Source of the DNA: Galerina marginata
Taxonomy: Eukaryota; Basidiomycota; Agaricomycetes; Agaricales; Galerinaceae
Length of the DNA: 64,000 bases
Direction: 5' to 3'
Assembly: GCA_023014335.1 (NCBI GenBank)
Contig: JAECYW010000028.1
Span: 310,001 to 374,000, forward strand
Positions 33,240 through 44,908 of this stretch are shown here, in pieces. Below the pieces are notes generated by a model that saw only the letters and a list, made by a program, of their open reading frames with translations, ran no database searches and was not told where the DNA came from. How positions within the stretch are numbered: the first letter of the stretch is position 1; each line of letters opens with the position of its first letter. The position numbers were made by a program, and so were the translations under genes.

Positions 33240-33690
33240 AGCGCGTTTTGCCGCCAGCATTGCTGGAGCATCTTCATGGCCGTTTGCACACAGGCATTGA
33301 CAGACTCCGATCCAGAAGGCTGGATTCACTATCCAGAATGGTTACGACGATGAGGAGAGAGGAAGGAAGATGGACGGCGACAATAAGTGGATAGTCGAGG
33401 TCGTTGCCTGCATCACACAGCAGTAATGTATGCTCAGGTATGGTATTATCCTCCGCCCGAAACCTCTGTCATCAATGTGAGCCGCATAGCTAACACCCAA
33501 CACAGAGCGCTCGACTTCGAGTCAGGACTGTCGCCCAACCTGCACTCCTACCCAATGCCCCTGGGGCTGCAGCTCCATCCGCCGAAGTACAACCAAATGA
33601 ACTCTGCAAAGCCTGAAAAATCAAATGCAATCTGCAGTGCCTCTTTTTTGACCTCGACTTTCTTCTGTTCGCTTCTTCTTTGACGTAAAA
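33240..33690 (+). repeat. Left member of a sequence pair flanking the APC2 relic
   Basis: Resembles 36,110-36,500 in order and orientation. Shared blocks are atccagaatgg...gatgaggagag, a GTATGG/GTACGT-to-CAG intron-like segment containing tcaatgt-ggccgca-tagctaac, and the sequence after it. In both members the middle block looks like an intron, so each is probably a fragment of the same unrecognised gene. The right member gives the longer open reading (NPEWQDEES, then VPRPKAQIWSYPPATPTPAP after splicing). Confidence 0.5.
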
Positions 33691-33739
33691 GGGGTACTGG
33701 GCTCTTTTTAACGGACGACTAGCTCGTACTTGACACGCA

Positions 33740-36112
33740 ATGGCCACCGACACACTCAAGTCGCAGGTTGCTTCGAAGTGGCACGAGTCTTTCCAACGCC
33801 TAAACGCAGATGCACCGGGCACCTCTGGGTTGTTGAAATTCAGCGAGGTCCGTGGAGATTATAGTTATTTTGGTTGTTGTTCTTACACCGATCGAGGATA
33901 GGCATGGGCAATCTCTGTTCAATTTTTGTATCCATGGGACATCAATGCAGTTCCAGTCGACAGCAAATGGCGACCTTACGGTAGGACGTTTGCCTATCCC
34001 TCGAATTTCTGGGCTCATGCAACCCAATTGCGTCCAGCGTTTAATTTGGTGAACCACTCACGAAAACTTGCAGCTTTACTCGAAGATTTCATGGGTGAGT
34101 GAAGCAGGTTCGACATTTCAATGAAGCTCTCGGATATTTAATGTTTTCAGAGGATATGCGGAAGAACTTTTACTTAATTCAAAATGAGATCAATTAATAC
34201 ATGGAACGTTATGAGGTGCGCTGATTTTGTTATCGTAGTATCCTCATTGACAGGTCATCAGCTGGAGAAATCCATTGATCGACTGCTGGCGCTTGTATTT
34301 CGGCTAATGGAATGGTACAGAGCTTGGGCACCGCCTCAAGAGTGAGTCAATCCTCCTTTCTATCATCATTTTTCTGATCATTGGCAGCAGTTTCGGTTCC
34401 ACTGTTTTTTCATCGTACACCCTGACACACGACTTTTCTCCGCATTGCCACCAGGGTTTGCCTACGGTTTCAAGGAATTCTGCGTGACCTTGCTCGCCCC
34501 ACCTGAAGACGACGAAGAGCCCAACGAAACAGGACAATCCGGTCCGCAGTGGGACTCAGGCATTCACGCGGGTGTATGGAAGAACTTTTGAAGTTCTTGG
34601 TCTGATCCACCGATACGAGTATCAAGGATTACGTGCTGAAGAAATGTACAGGAGAGTCGCGAAGCCGATGCCGGGGGATCTTCGACAGTGGATGTCGGAT
34701 AAGGTCGTTCCCTGGATGCTGCATGTCTACGCGAGAGGCGCTGCAAGTCGTAAGTGGCTTTGCTTTCTTCCGTATTTGCATTATGGCCTACTAATGAAAC
34801 TATTGCAGCTGAAGAAGCCAGAACGATGCTTCAAGGGTTCGGTTTCCACATTAGCCAAATGTTATGTGATTTACGGTCGGCAATAACTCATACCTTTATT
34901 TGCTGATACTTACCATTCCCTCCAGAACTAAGGAGGTTTTCGAGATCATCATCGATCTTCCGAATTCGATGGAAGCACTTCATGATTTGAGAATGTGTTC
35001 TTCAATTATTTGCCATATCTTCTCGTTTAACATTTTTTACAGGAATGTCTTCAATGAGTCGATCAACTCGCCAACCTCGTTAAATCTCCACGAAAATCGT
35101 AATGTTGTTAGTTAGCGCTCTTCCCGTCCCTTGTTAACGCGCTATCCAGAAACCAAAAACGATTGCTTCATCCCGGAGCTCGGAGCAGACACCAAGCTGA
35201 GCCTTCAGCAATAACCAATACGTCGCTATAATTAGGTGTCTAAGAATCATCGACCCACAAGGAGTATTATTGTTCAAATTTGTAAATCCCATCTGATGCT
35301 TACCTCAGGTATGATAATTCCCCAGCATGTTTCCTTTCACTTTGCTTACTCCTCTCTCTCACTAGAAACGTCCAGACACGCTCCGGAGCATTGTGGCAAA
35401 CCTAGTCGGTGATGACGACGGTGGAGACTCCCTCGTCGACGAAAACGAACCCATCCAGCCACTCCAACAACCCGAATTCAAAGACTTCAGCGACCCGAAC
35501 TGGGAGCTGGAACTCATCAACGCTGGCCCTGGTATGTCTTCCTTTTTTTTTTGGCTTCTTTTCGTGGCTTCTCAGCCTAACTGAGCTAACGAACCCGCCA
35601 GAATTCCGGACCAACAAGCCGTGCGGCGTGATTAGCACGCTGGTGAGCATCTATGACTCGAAGGACCTGTTGGTGAATGAGCTCTAGGCACTCCTAGCGC
35701 AGCGGCTGTTGATGATCACGAAGGACAATTCGGATGGAATGGGGCGTGAGGTGTGTTGTTCAATTTATTGTTGGTGCTGGCGGGCAAGTCTGAGAATGCT
35801 GCTTTTGTGAATCAGAGACGGAATATCGAGATTCTGAAGATCCGGTTCGGAGAGGCGGCGCTGCATGTTTACGAGGTGGTGCTGAGGGACATGACGGATT
35901 CGAAGTGAATCGATGGGCACGTCCAATCCCAGCAAGCGGTACGCGGACAAGGGTGCTATTTACAAGGTAAGTCTATTTTCGAACTTCAATAGAAACTTAT
36001 ACTCATCTTGAATTGTTTATGGTAGCCTCTACCCCTTGATTTGGTCGCACAGCATTGTAGATGGCATTCACGCACCAAGACAATATTTTGACGACAAATG
36101 CAAACGGATGAG
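33740..36112 (+). pseudogene. APC2: Anaphase-promoting complex subunit 2 (APC2) relic
   Basis: APC2 is the cullin subunit of the APC/C ubiquitin ligase and is normally essential. Recognisable blocks in correct order: MATDTLKSQVASKWHESFQR (33,740), AWAISVQFLYPWDINAV, DMRKNFYLIQNEIN, KSIDRLLALVFRLMEWYRAW, LGLIHRYEY, DLRQWMSDKVVPWMLHVYARG, VFEIIIDLPNSMEALHDL, CLRIIDPQGVLLF, LVGDDDGGDSL, GVISTLVSIYDSKDLLVNE, ALLAQRLL, and EILKIRFGEAALHVYEVVLRDMTDSK. Breaks: TAA at 34,195; an extra T in the run at 34,586-34,589 shifting the frame; TGA at 35,294 and at 35,906, both where the family has arginine (CGA to TGA); TAG at 35,685; and frame changes around 35,110-35,220. The C-terminal cullin-homology half is absent. 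An intact copy should exist elsewhere. Confidence 0.85.
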
Positions 36113-36500
36113 GCTGCGGGGGCGTGGCTGACTTTGCGGGTGCCCAGAATCCAGAATGGCAGGATGAGGAGAGCAGAGAAAGCTAAACGAGGTCGCTGTC
36201 TGTCGTCTAGCAGGTGTGCGTGCTGGTACGTCCTCTACCTCCCAAAATCCGCAACCCCCATTGTCAATGTTGGCCACGTAGCTAATGCCCGCCTCGCAGC
36301 TCCTCTCCGTGCCACGACCCAAAGCCCAGATCTGGTCATATCCTCCCGCGACTCCAACTCCAGCCCCGGCCATCAAATGATTCGGAGTGCATGAACAAAC
36401 GAGCAACCAAGGTGGTGATATTGCCGCTGCTGTTTCTGGTGTTGATATTGAGGCGCGTACGTGAAGGTTGGGTAGTCTGTTTGATTTCTCCTGACCCCTC
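36110..36500 (+). repeat. Right member of the sequence pair flanking the APC2 relic
   Basis: See the left member at 33,240. This copy keeps an intron-like block with donor GTACGT near 36,225 and acceptor CGCAG near 36,300, with P-rich reading frames on both sides. It abuts the point where the APC2 relic ends, so the APC2 fragment sits between two related sequences in direct orientation. Confidence 0.5.
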
Positions 36501-39500
36501 AGTATTTTGCTTGCAGGTAACATCATGAGCGTCCGTGAGTTTTTGACCTTTTGTCTCGTCGCGATACCTACCTTCTCGCGTCTAGGATAGCCAGTAGCCC
36601 AGAGGGAAAAAAAGAGAGATAATCCGACCATGATTTTCAAACCTCATTTCATGATCGATATTCACAATTTACACATGAAGGTTGGGCTCGCCTTTCGAAC
36701 TCCTTTTTCTGAATAATTCAAGTCGTGGTTGCTCTTTGCGGAACGAGGTCCACTTGCAGACCAAAAAAACCGGTCCAAATCGATTAATCGGAAATGAATC
36801 GATTAAACCTGAAACCTGTTGGCTGTTCATGCTCTGATGTCGGCAAAGCTTTTGATAGGTGCGCACCTTTTTTTTTGACAGAATAATCTTTTGAGGTCTA
36901 GTAGTTCTAGCGCTAGCGAATCTAGCCAGCATTAGTAACATCATCCAGGCACGTTCAGCATTGTTGGAAGCTCTTCAAATGTAGTCTCTCACGACAGATC
37001 TTATAGCAGATCGATCTGTTTAACTTGCGCCGTTGGTCGGAGTGACTAGCCACTTATTATGTATCACTCTCACAGCCGACAGCGGGCGCTGTTTCGTTCC
37101 AAATTCAGCTATCCTCCAGGATATGTCGGGCTCCAACGCATACATTCTTAGCACAGAGTCTGACGTCCGGGTGCCAATAAAAAGTCTGCCAACTTGAACG
37201 TTAACGAGCTCTTGGATGGTTATTCTCACCTGGTGTGCAATTTAAGAAGACCGGCAATACCCCGCTACGGAGCGTAACTCGAAGCCCTGGCCTTGTAAAC
37301 CACGATGCATTTTCTTCTGCGCGTTCCACCAATATTAATATTCAGAGCGGCTCCATCTGACGGTCCACAAACATATGCGTGCACTATCTTTGTCGGTCTC
37401 CGCTGTTGTGAAGTACTGAGTTGTTCTGAATTGTTGCCTATCGCGGTTTCGGGGAGTCCTGGATTAGAGCAGGTTGACTTTGAGGTTAATATCAACCTAT
37501 CGAAGGGTACCGGCAGAGTCTAGGTAAGTGACCGTAAGTCTAATGACGTCCAAAATTTGCTGACTTGGTTGACTTAGTCAATGTCGCTGCCGCTGTCGTC
37601 ACTGGAAAGCGAATTTCATTCTTCTGTTATCGCCGTCCTCGCGTACGTTGTGTAAACTCTGCGTCATTTGTTGTCGGCTTGCCGAATTCGTGTAGAAGAC
37701 ATTGGCACTCATTTGACTGGAAATCGAGCGCTGTGCCGTTCATGCATCGAATATTCTTCGTATAACCACCCGGTGCAAGGCAAACACGAAGCTTCCAACA
37801 GGACCTGCACTCGGGTTCCTTTCATTTTACTCACAGTAGATTTACGTTCCCTTGTCAGGTGTTTTTGTACTGTTAATTCATGCTGACTTCAACTTCATGG
37901 CTCCAGGTCATCGAATGTCGACCTTCATACAATATTCAAGTCTTTTTCTTCCCTCGCGCTCAGTCTTTTTCTTCCTCGCGCTCTCTCCATCCGCAGCCGC
38001 AGCATCAAACAGCTGGGTAAGTCTTATTTAAGTTCCATAAGTATTGCTATTTATTGACTTTGATACGGTCTAGGCTGGCCCTTAAGCGAAATAACAGTCG
38101 AGTACTGCCATGCGTAGAGCTGGCCCACAACCCAAGTAACATCAACCTATCAAAGCGTAGCATATAGTCAGGTTTAGGTACGTCTAATAATGTCCAAAAT
38201 TTGTCAACTTACACTTCTATTCTAGTTTGAACCGCGATTACACCATAAATTCTTTCAACCAGCGAATAGCGAGCGCAAGAGTCATTGCAGATTTTCATTT
38301 GGCATGAGAACATTGGCTTTGTCGATGTCGCCTTCCGCAGAAAATTATGTGTCTGACTATATACCCCGTGTTATGGTATTTAACTCGGCATGCTGTTATT
38401 TTCTGCACTAGTACTCGACTAACCTCGATTTCGGCCAGTAAATTATAAGCATGTTGGTATTCTTTTGGTGAAGCTTTATTGACATATTTCGTCCGACAGT
38501 TTCAGCGAATCTCGCTGCACATGCATTTGACGCGTACGAGGAGAAAATCGCGCAAATCGGTTGCGAATCGATTCGATCACAAATTAAGCCGGAGGACCAA
38601 TGGAGTGCTTGTAATTTGGATACTGTAACAATTCTGATTCGTCAACCCGTCTCTGACCTCTGACTCGAAAGGGGTTGGTCGTTGACATCTCCAAATTCGA
38701 AGATTCTAGTATGTTCGATTTTGTTCTGTTCTACCTGTTGACCGCGCCGCTGATGGAACCGTCTGTTCAGTTCCGGAGTTTTCACCAAGCGGTCAATATA
38801 CTCAGCCTGCGGAGAGCTATGACTGCACCGCCGGCAGCTTGTCATATTCCTCAAGGACAATCCACGTAGAACCTAGCGCCTTATCATGAGTGCGAGCAAG
38901 CGTCTATGTTGCTCTGCTGTCCGCGGATTTTTTCTATCTTTCCATTCACTGTCCTTTGAGGCGCTTGCTTTATGTGGGAGTTCTAACTGTTTGTGCTACG
39001 GTGTCCGTCTTCGTTCGTGGGGTTTACTCAACTTTACAGCAATGTTCATACATTTTGTTCGAGGTGCATATGTCCTCCTTCCGCCCTGGCCCTTGACTAA
39101 TGATATATTTGGTCACTTTTTAAATTCTTTGCACACTGGCCAACACCAACCTCCTAGCCATCGTCTTGTTCAGGGTATCAGCGAGTGACGCCTGGGAGGT
39201 GGCAAGATGCGATGTACGTGGCCAGCCACCACACGGGGTCGTCACTGAGCCGCCCAACTGCAGACTACTGCACTGTGCTACAGGAAATTATTCGATAACT
39301 TTGCTGTGCCACAGATCTTCCAGCCTTCCATAGCATTCGGTCAGTTCTCGACTCGGATATTGGCGCGTCTCTGTTATTACACCGAGGTATGTTTACTTCG
39401 CCCTTGTCTCGGATTGGTATGAGAATACTAGTACTTAATTGCGCACTACTGTCTACCAGTTCGAGGCCAAGCTTAAGGCCAAAATTGATTATACCGGCGC

Positions 39501-40199
39501 CGAGTCAATACAATTCTCTTAAGTAAATACCGTCGCTCTCAAATCCATCTACTTCAGCTGCCACTACCATACAGGAAGATGGGCAGATCTTTAAGTCTTC
39601 TGGCGGAACTTCAGCTCATGAAATATATTGTGTCGATTTCCTCAACGGTAAGAACATGTGCATTTTTTTCATTGTGCAGGTTCGGTCCCTTCTATTATTA
39701 AAAATCCAGGGGAATTCGCGCGTCAAGTTGAAACTGGTTGAATAAACTTCATGGTAGAGTACAAAATAATTCCTCGAATTTCTGGTCATTCACAAAACCG
39801 GTACCCGTGCGCTCCTAGTTAAGATTACCCCTTTATCGTTCGTTGGTTTATTGACTACCAGTCGACCACCCGGGCAACTGGACAATAGGTGTTACTATCC
39901 GTGCCCCTGGGAAGAATAACTTGGCCTGCGGTGCACAGTATACATAGAAATCTACGTAGCTGGCGTTATGCCAAGTCGAATCAGTGGGTTTATAGCTGAG
40001 CGGCTACTTTCCAGTTGCTTTTGCTTTCTATTCCGATCAGCCAAATCATTTCAATATCCGCATCTGACAGCACTCGCGCGGACTTGTGTGTGACTGTGTT
40101 TGGAGGTGGGACAAAGGCCGAGGCTGAACCGCCGTGATGGAGGTAGGCCTGGCCACTCCTTTCTTTTCTTAAACTTGAAACATTACTACCACCCAACAT
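36501..40199. other. Degenerate accessory sequence, no intact gene
   Basis: Nothing assembles into a full exon chain. A related pair was noticed: bases 37,466-37,565 and 38,135-38,215 both read atcaacctatc-aag, then ag-tctaggta or ag-tttaggta (a donor-like GTAAGT/GTACGT), then cgtctaat and gtccaaaattt, in the same orientation 650 bases apart. Other open frames (for example 38,675-38,869) look like single decayed exons. No function is proposed. Confidence 0.4.
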
Positions 40200-41075
40200 A
40201 TGCACCGTAGCCTCTACCGAATATGCGACAATGTGAAATGCCTCAACAGCGCGGAGTTACGCTCCTGCAAATGTCGGAATGCCAGGTACTTCTCATAAAC
40301 TTGTACCTGCCAGTTAGTGGCCATTGTGCGTTTTGACTAATGTTTGCTAGATATTGCTCAAATGATTGTCAACAAGCTCACTGGGAAGTGAGTATATATT
40401 ACAATATTTCTAGGTCCACTGTCGACGCTAATCCATTACCTGCGGTTCCGAACGTATACATAGACTCACGGAAGAGTATGTCGAGACAATAGGGGGCGAA
40501 TCAAGGAAATCGAGGCATCCTTAGTCACCGAAGCAGTGCAGAGCCGACTTCCAGAGGGAATGGGCTTGGTCGACGTCGAAGCTATACTCAGGAAATGGGT
40601 TAAATTCCATACTTTCACATTGATGGCGGCCACAATCCACGCACTTGGACTTCAAGAGGATATCAAAGCGACCCATACCCGCATTCTCGTCTTACACTTG
40701 AGATTGAAGAAGGACGCTTCAAAAAGTAGCTGGAAAAGTGCTCTTGAATTTGAACGTGATGAAGTCATGGAACAGTCGGATGCTAGGGCTCTCGGGCACA
40801 TGTGGGAGGACAGTTTAGATCAGTTGGCCATTATGAGGGAAGAGAGTGAGAAAGCACTCAAGGGGACTGTGGCCGCTGTAGCCATTGATTGCGAGCCACT
40901 GGACCTCCATATTCTGCCTTTTGGGTCGTTGAAGGACCTCCAAGGTGTGAGAATGCTCCCGGGCAGATGGGCAAGCATTTTGAGCTTCGCACTAGAGGAG
41001 GGGATACAGCTGCGTAATTTTGAGGATTGCTATAATTCGGAGGGTTACTCCCGTTGTCGGGGGTCATTGGTTTAG
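40200..41075 (+). CDS. Small MYND zinc-finger protein
   Basis: MYND fingers mediate protein-protein contacts, and basidiomycetes have many such proteins of unknown role. Three exons: 40200-40285, 40351-40387 and 40464-41075, giving 244 residues. Seen after splicing: CDNVKC, then CKC, then RYCSNDCQQAHWETHGRVC. This gives the family order with the terminal H-x3-C, the last two ligands being restored only by the second intron. The second zinc pair is C-x-C instead of the usual C-x2-C. The rest (residues 42-244) is mostly helical with no recognised domain and carries EDIKATHTRILVLHLRLKKD. Most MYND family members are longer at the N-terminus, so an upstream exon may have been missed or lost. Confidence 0.68.
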
Positions 41076-44000
41076 TTGGTCATGTAAATGCAGTATTAAT
41101 GTTAATATTAATATAGATCAAGTGATCTTTATCGACCAACGAAGGTCCCAGACAGAATGAAAAGGCAAATAGTAGGTGCTTAGATATTTAAACATGGAAG
41201 CAGGCCGTAAGGGTGGATGAATGGTCAATAACGGATAAACAGCGAACGTACAGTTAGCTCCAGATTTTAGTGCTGGTGACAACCTTTGAGGTTGGATAAT
41301 ACTCGATGTCGCCGAGGGTGCATGTCAGAGATTTGTCAGACAAGGTGCAGGTGATGATTTTAACACAAGCTGTGGGTGTCTGGTCAAAAACGGGGAGCAT
41401 CTCAGGGGATATGCGGACCTTGACGGAGTTTTACTCGCCTCAACAAGGCACAGTTCAAGGCTTGTGCAATGTGATTCTACTTCCGCGGCAGACAGGCAAG
41501 AGGCAACGCCTACGACTACAGATTGAATGTGCCTAGTGGAGAAAACAGGGCTACATCCATAGAAAGAGCGGCCGCCAGCACAAGTGGAACAGTTTGAGTA
41601 TCGTAGAGGTTATTTCTGCAGGAGATATAAAGCAATTTCTATCAACCAAAAGAATGGCTATGAGCTTACCCTTTGAAGATCACTCAGCCGACCTGTAGCG
41701 TAAGTGGGACAGCGTGCTTTTGCGTTCCTAAATCTTCACCTCAATCTCGAAGCCTCAGGCTTGCGTGAGCAAGAAAACTGATGTACGCATTCGAGATGCG
41801 CCAATTAAGAGGGGGCTCTGGGCGAAAAAATTGTAAATTGGAGCTTCCGGAGTCGCGGGCGATTGGTGGGCGGCAGAGCAGTCCATTTCCTTTGGCGTGA
41901 AAACGCAGATTTTTTTACTGTAACAGCATACTAGTATCTCAGTGCCGAATCTCAAGAGGGGAAAGTAAAACGCTCCGCAATGCAGTTGCTATGGTGAACA
42001 GCATAAGTAGATTTGAAGAACTAGACGTGAGTCGACTTGCGGCCTTTAAATTTGCGACGGTCATGTGATGTTAGATTGACACGCGCTCTCTAAGCTCTAA
42101 GTCTTAAGCTTAAACTTTTGTATCTTCCCCATCATCATGTATCAGGGCCAAAGGAGTCTCCCCGTTCCCATATGCAACCTGCAATCACTGCCCCCAACAA
42201 ATACGAAGGTGACTCCGTCCTCTCCTTGACTGTACGCTTGACTGCTCCGTCTGACTTTCATTTCCGGTTTTTAGCTCTTTTACTGAACACAACTCGCGGC
42301 ACAGTTCATGTGTCTTCGCTCAGGGCGACGCGGCGAATTCTCGATTTCGAGCCTGAGATAGCTGGTACAAACCAGTTATATATTTCCCATGTATGTAATA
42401 ATAGCGATAGAGTGACTTCCCATTCTCTATCTTTGCGCTCCTGGGTAAGCTCTTTCCGATCCCCGGCTTTTGGTCAAAGATTTATTTCTTTCAGTTCACG
42501 AAATTTATAGGTAAAAATGCAATTGTTACATTCCAGTTCATCTTCAAGTCTCAGTCGACCGCGGATTTCGAATATTGGCACTATACCCTCTAGCATTTTG
42601 ACCATGACATTCAGATCTAGATATTCCGACTCTTGTAATTCGCATTAACCCAGCTGCTGTATTCTGGGTAGGCCCACACCCAATTTCATAACAACTATAG
42701 CACCCCGGCAGTCCACTTAATTTTCCATTTATCTAGCATGTCAGGACTTTGCCTGCCATAGCACGCACCCTGCGCATACCCAGAACTTACTTCCGGACTG
42801 GAAAATACGAGTCGCTCACTTTATCCCGGGCGTAGGGTCACGGACTCCATATCAGTATCTCTACTCACGTTGCCGAAAATCTTCGATACTGATTTGTGCT
42901 GATTTAGGCGATTTCCTCCCAATATTGCTACGATTCTCCGCATGTCCAATTGCGCCTGGCCATGCATCCAATAGCACGAGCCGACGGGCATCCGCCTAGA
43001 ACCCTGGTTTGGCCCAATGCCCACCGCCAGCTCCCTGTGGCCCCATCGTTTCGTCACACGCCCGCCCTCAACTCCGCCCGCCCATGGCCTACTCCTTGCG
43101 CAAGCGGTAACCTATACCCATGCGTTTGGAGTCTTGCCACTGCCCGTTTCGCGTTTTGCACCAACTCTCACCTTTTCGGCGGCTTCTTGACGCCGCCTGC
43201 TTTACTCAACCCCCATTCTTGACACTCCATGTCAACTTATTTCGCAAACAGCCCCAGCACCCGTGCCTTGCCGTCGCTCCGCCTATTTCGTGCTCAACAC
43301 CCGCCGTCGAATTCCCCCACACTCGTTTTCTGAATGGCACCCATTGGACACGTGGCTAAGCATTACCTGACCCTCGCTTTGACAACCACCGTCGACGTCG
43401 TGGTCGTAAAGAGTTGCGCGATACATGTATTCGCGGGGCAGGCATTGGGGCCGACACCAGCTGGCTCACCTCAGCTCTTCTGATGCTGCTGCCTGCCATT
43501 GCTGCCAGGGCGATGACTGGTAGGAACGTTACATAGTAGTCGGTTGTTTATTTTGTAAACATGTAGTATTATATTCAATAAATTCATTTTTGTACTATGT
43601 CTCCTGTGATATTTACTGAGTATAAAAATAAAAGCAATGTCACCTATGGAATGCTATAGAGTTCGGGTGTGGCTAGGAAGTGCTTTAGACTGACTACGAC
43701 ACGCTATGGGTGCTATGGAGTGACAGCATGGTTCTAGGCGGCGCTGCACAGTCCTTCATAGTAAGGCACAGCCGCTGCAGAGAGTGTGCAGGTAGCTGCA
43801 AAGTTAACTCGCTCTGATGCTATGGGGCTATACAGTCCTGTCACGAGCTGCGTAGCTCACCCCGGATTTGCTGATGCTACTATACTAATATACTGTTTGC
43901 GAGTACGACTGCCAAGTGCTATGTGCTACTGAGCCAAAATACAAGTATACCTTCTGTAAAAATTTGTCCAAAAGGAAGGTAAGACTTAGGGCATAGAGCC

Positions 44001-44165
44001 TTGGATACAACAAACTAACAGTTTCAAGGAAATAGATGATACGTGATAAGTGTACAAAAGATACAGCGGAGGACCAGACTATTCATACATACAGTTCATC
44101 ATGATCAGCATCATCCTGGCAGCATTTGACCTGGAAAGCTGACTTACCTGCTCGCAACCATGCCC
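41076..44165. other. Gene-free stretch with no clear structure
   Basis: Several open frames of 65-130 codons (for example 42,118-42,510) have no motifs or splice partners. Bases about 42,960-43,350 are C-rich. Bases 43,560-43,930 contain scattered gctatgg phrases and short AT runs that might be the end of a decayed mobile element. None could be assigned. Confidence 0.4.
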
Positions 44166-44908
44166 CTACCTGCTCGCAACTGCTTCTGCTTCAATTCTGT
44201 AGAAAACATAAGTGATTCAATTTTGTTGTGGGGTGGAGATACATACCGTTCAAGGTATGCTGTCAGCCTCGCAAAGACAGCATTTTGTTCCTCGAACTGC
44301 TTGCGAAAAATTTGGCCTTGTTCCTCCATCAAACGGTATTGTTTCGTGACAGTGTCATCGAGTTTGTTGAGCTTTGCAGCTGTTTTATCCTGACGATCAT
44401 CATTGCGCGTGAAATAAGCGTTGAGCAGTTGACGAATTGAGCTTAAGAATTCTGCGCCTGGCCAGAGAGCATCAGATCAGTGATCATGGGAACAGTGCTC
44501 AAGCATACCTGACGAGTCAGAAGTAGGGGAGCCTGGGTCCCGGTCATGTGTGACGGAGCCATAATCTATGGAATCCTCAACCTCTGGAACAGAATGGGCA
44601 GGAATAGCCGAGAGGGTCTGTTGGACGAGACTAGGCATAGGAGGAGGTTGCTTGCGGGACCTAGGTAAGTTGGAGAGAGAGAGACCTGGGATGTGGTCTG
44701 TCGACTGTGATGTCGTTCTAGAACGAGGCGTGAAAGACCCAGAGGCGCCCTGAGGAGAGTCATCTTGAAGCTCAGAGGTTACAGCCATAGATCCGAGTCG
44801 AGGGTTGGCAGTAAGGGACTTTTGGCGATTAGAGGAATCAGAGCGCGCGGCTTGAGAGTTCGTCGGCGATGGAGGATGAGACTGATGTTGAGATTCAGAT
44901 TGAGACAT
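44166..44908 (-). CDS. Unrecognised S/P-rich protein with C-terminal coiled coil
   Basis: Three exons: 44908-44509, 44457-44247 and 44196-44166, with introns GTATGC...CCAG and GTATGT...ACAG, giving 213 residues. Residues 1-133 are polar and rich in S, P, Q and R (MSQSESQHQSHPPSPTNSQA; IPGLSLSNLPRSRKQPPPMP). Residues 134-213 form a helical coiled-coil-like region: EFLSSIRQLLNAYFTRNDDR, then DKTAAKLNKLDDTVTKQYRL, then a run with QGQIFRKQFEEQNAVFARLT, ending IEAEAVASR. Splicing is clean, which argues for a real gene. No family recognised. It resembles in style the other two coiled-coil genes of this region but lacks their membrane segments. Confidence 0.62.

Noticed and set aside
36068..36640. 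190-codon minus-strand open frame
   Set aside because: Overlaps the end of the APC2 relic and its flanking repeat on the opposite strand. No motif, and no counterpart is open in the left flank copy.
42118..42510. 130-codon plus-strand frame
   Set aside because: Looks mildly protein-like (TVRLTAPSDFHFRFLALLLN) but lacks splice partners and a recognisable domain. It could be a decayed exon, which is not enough to call.
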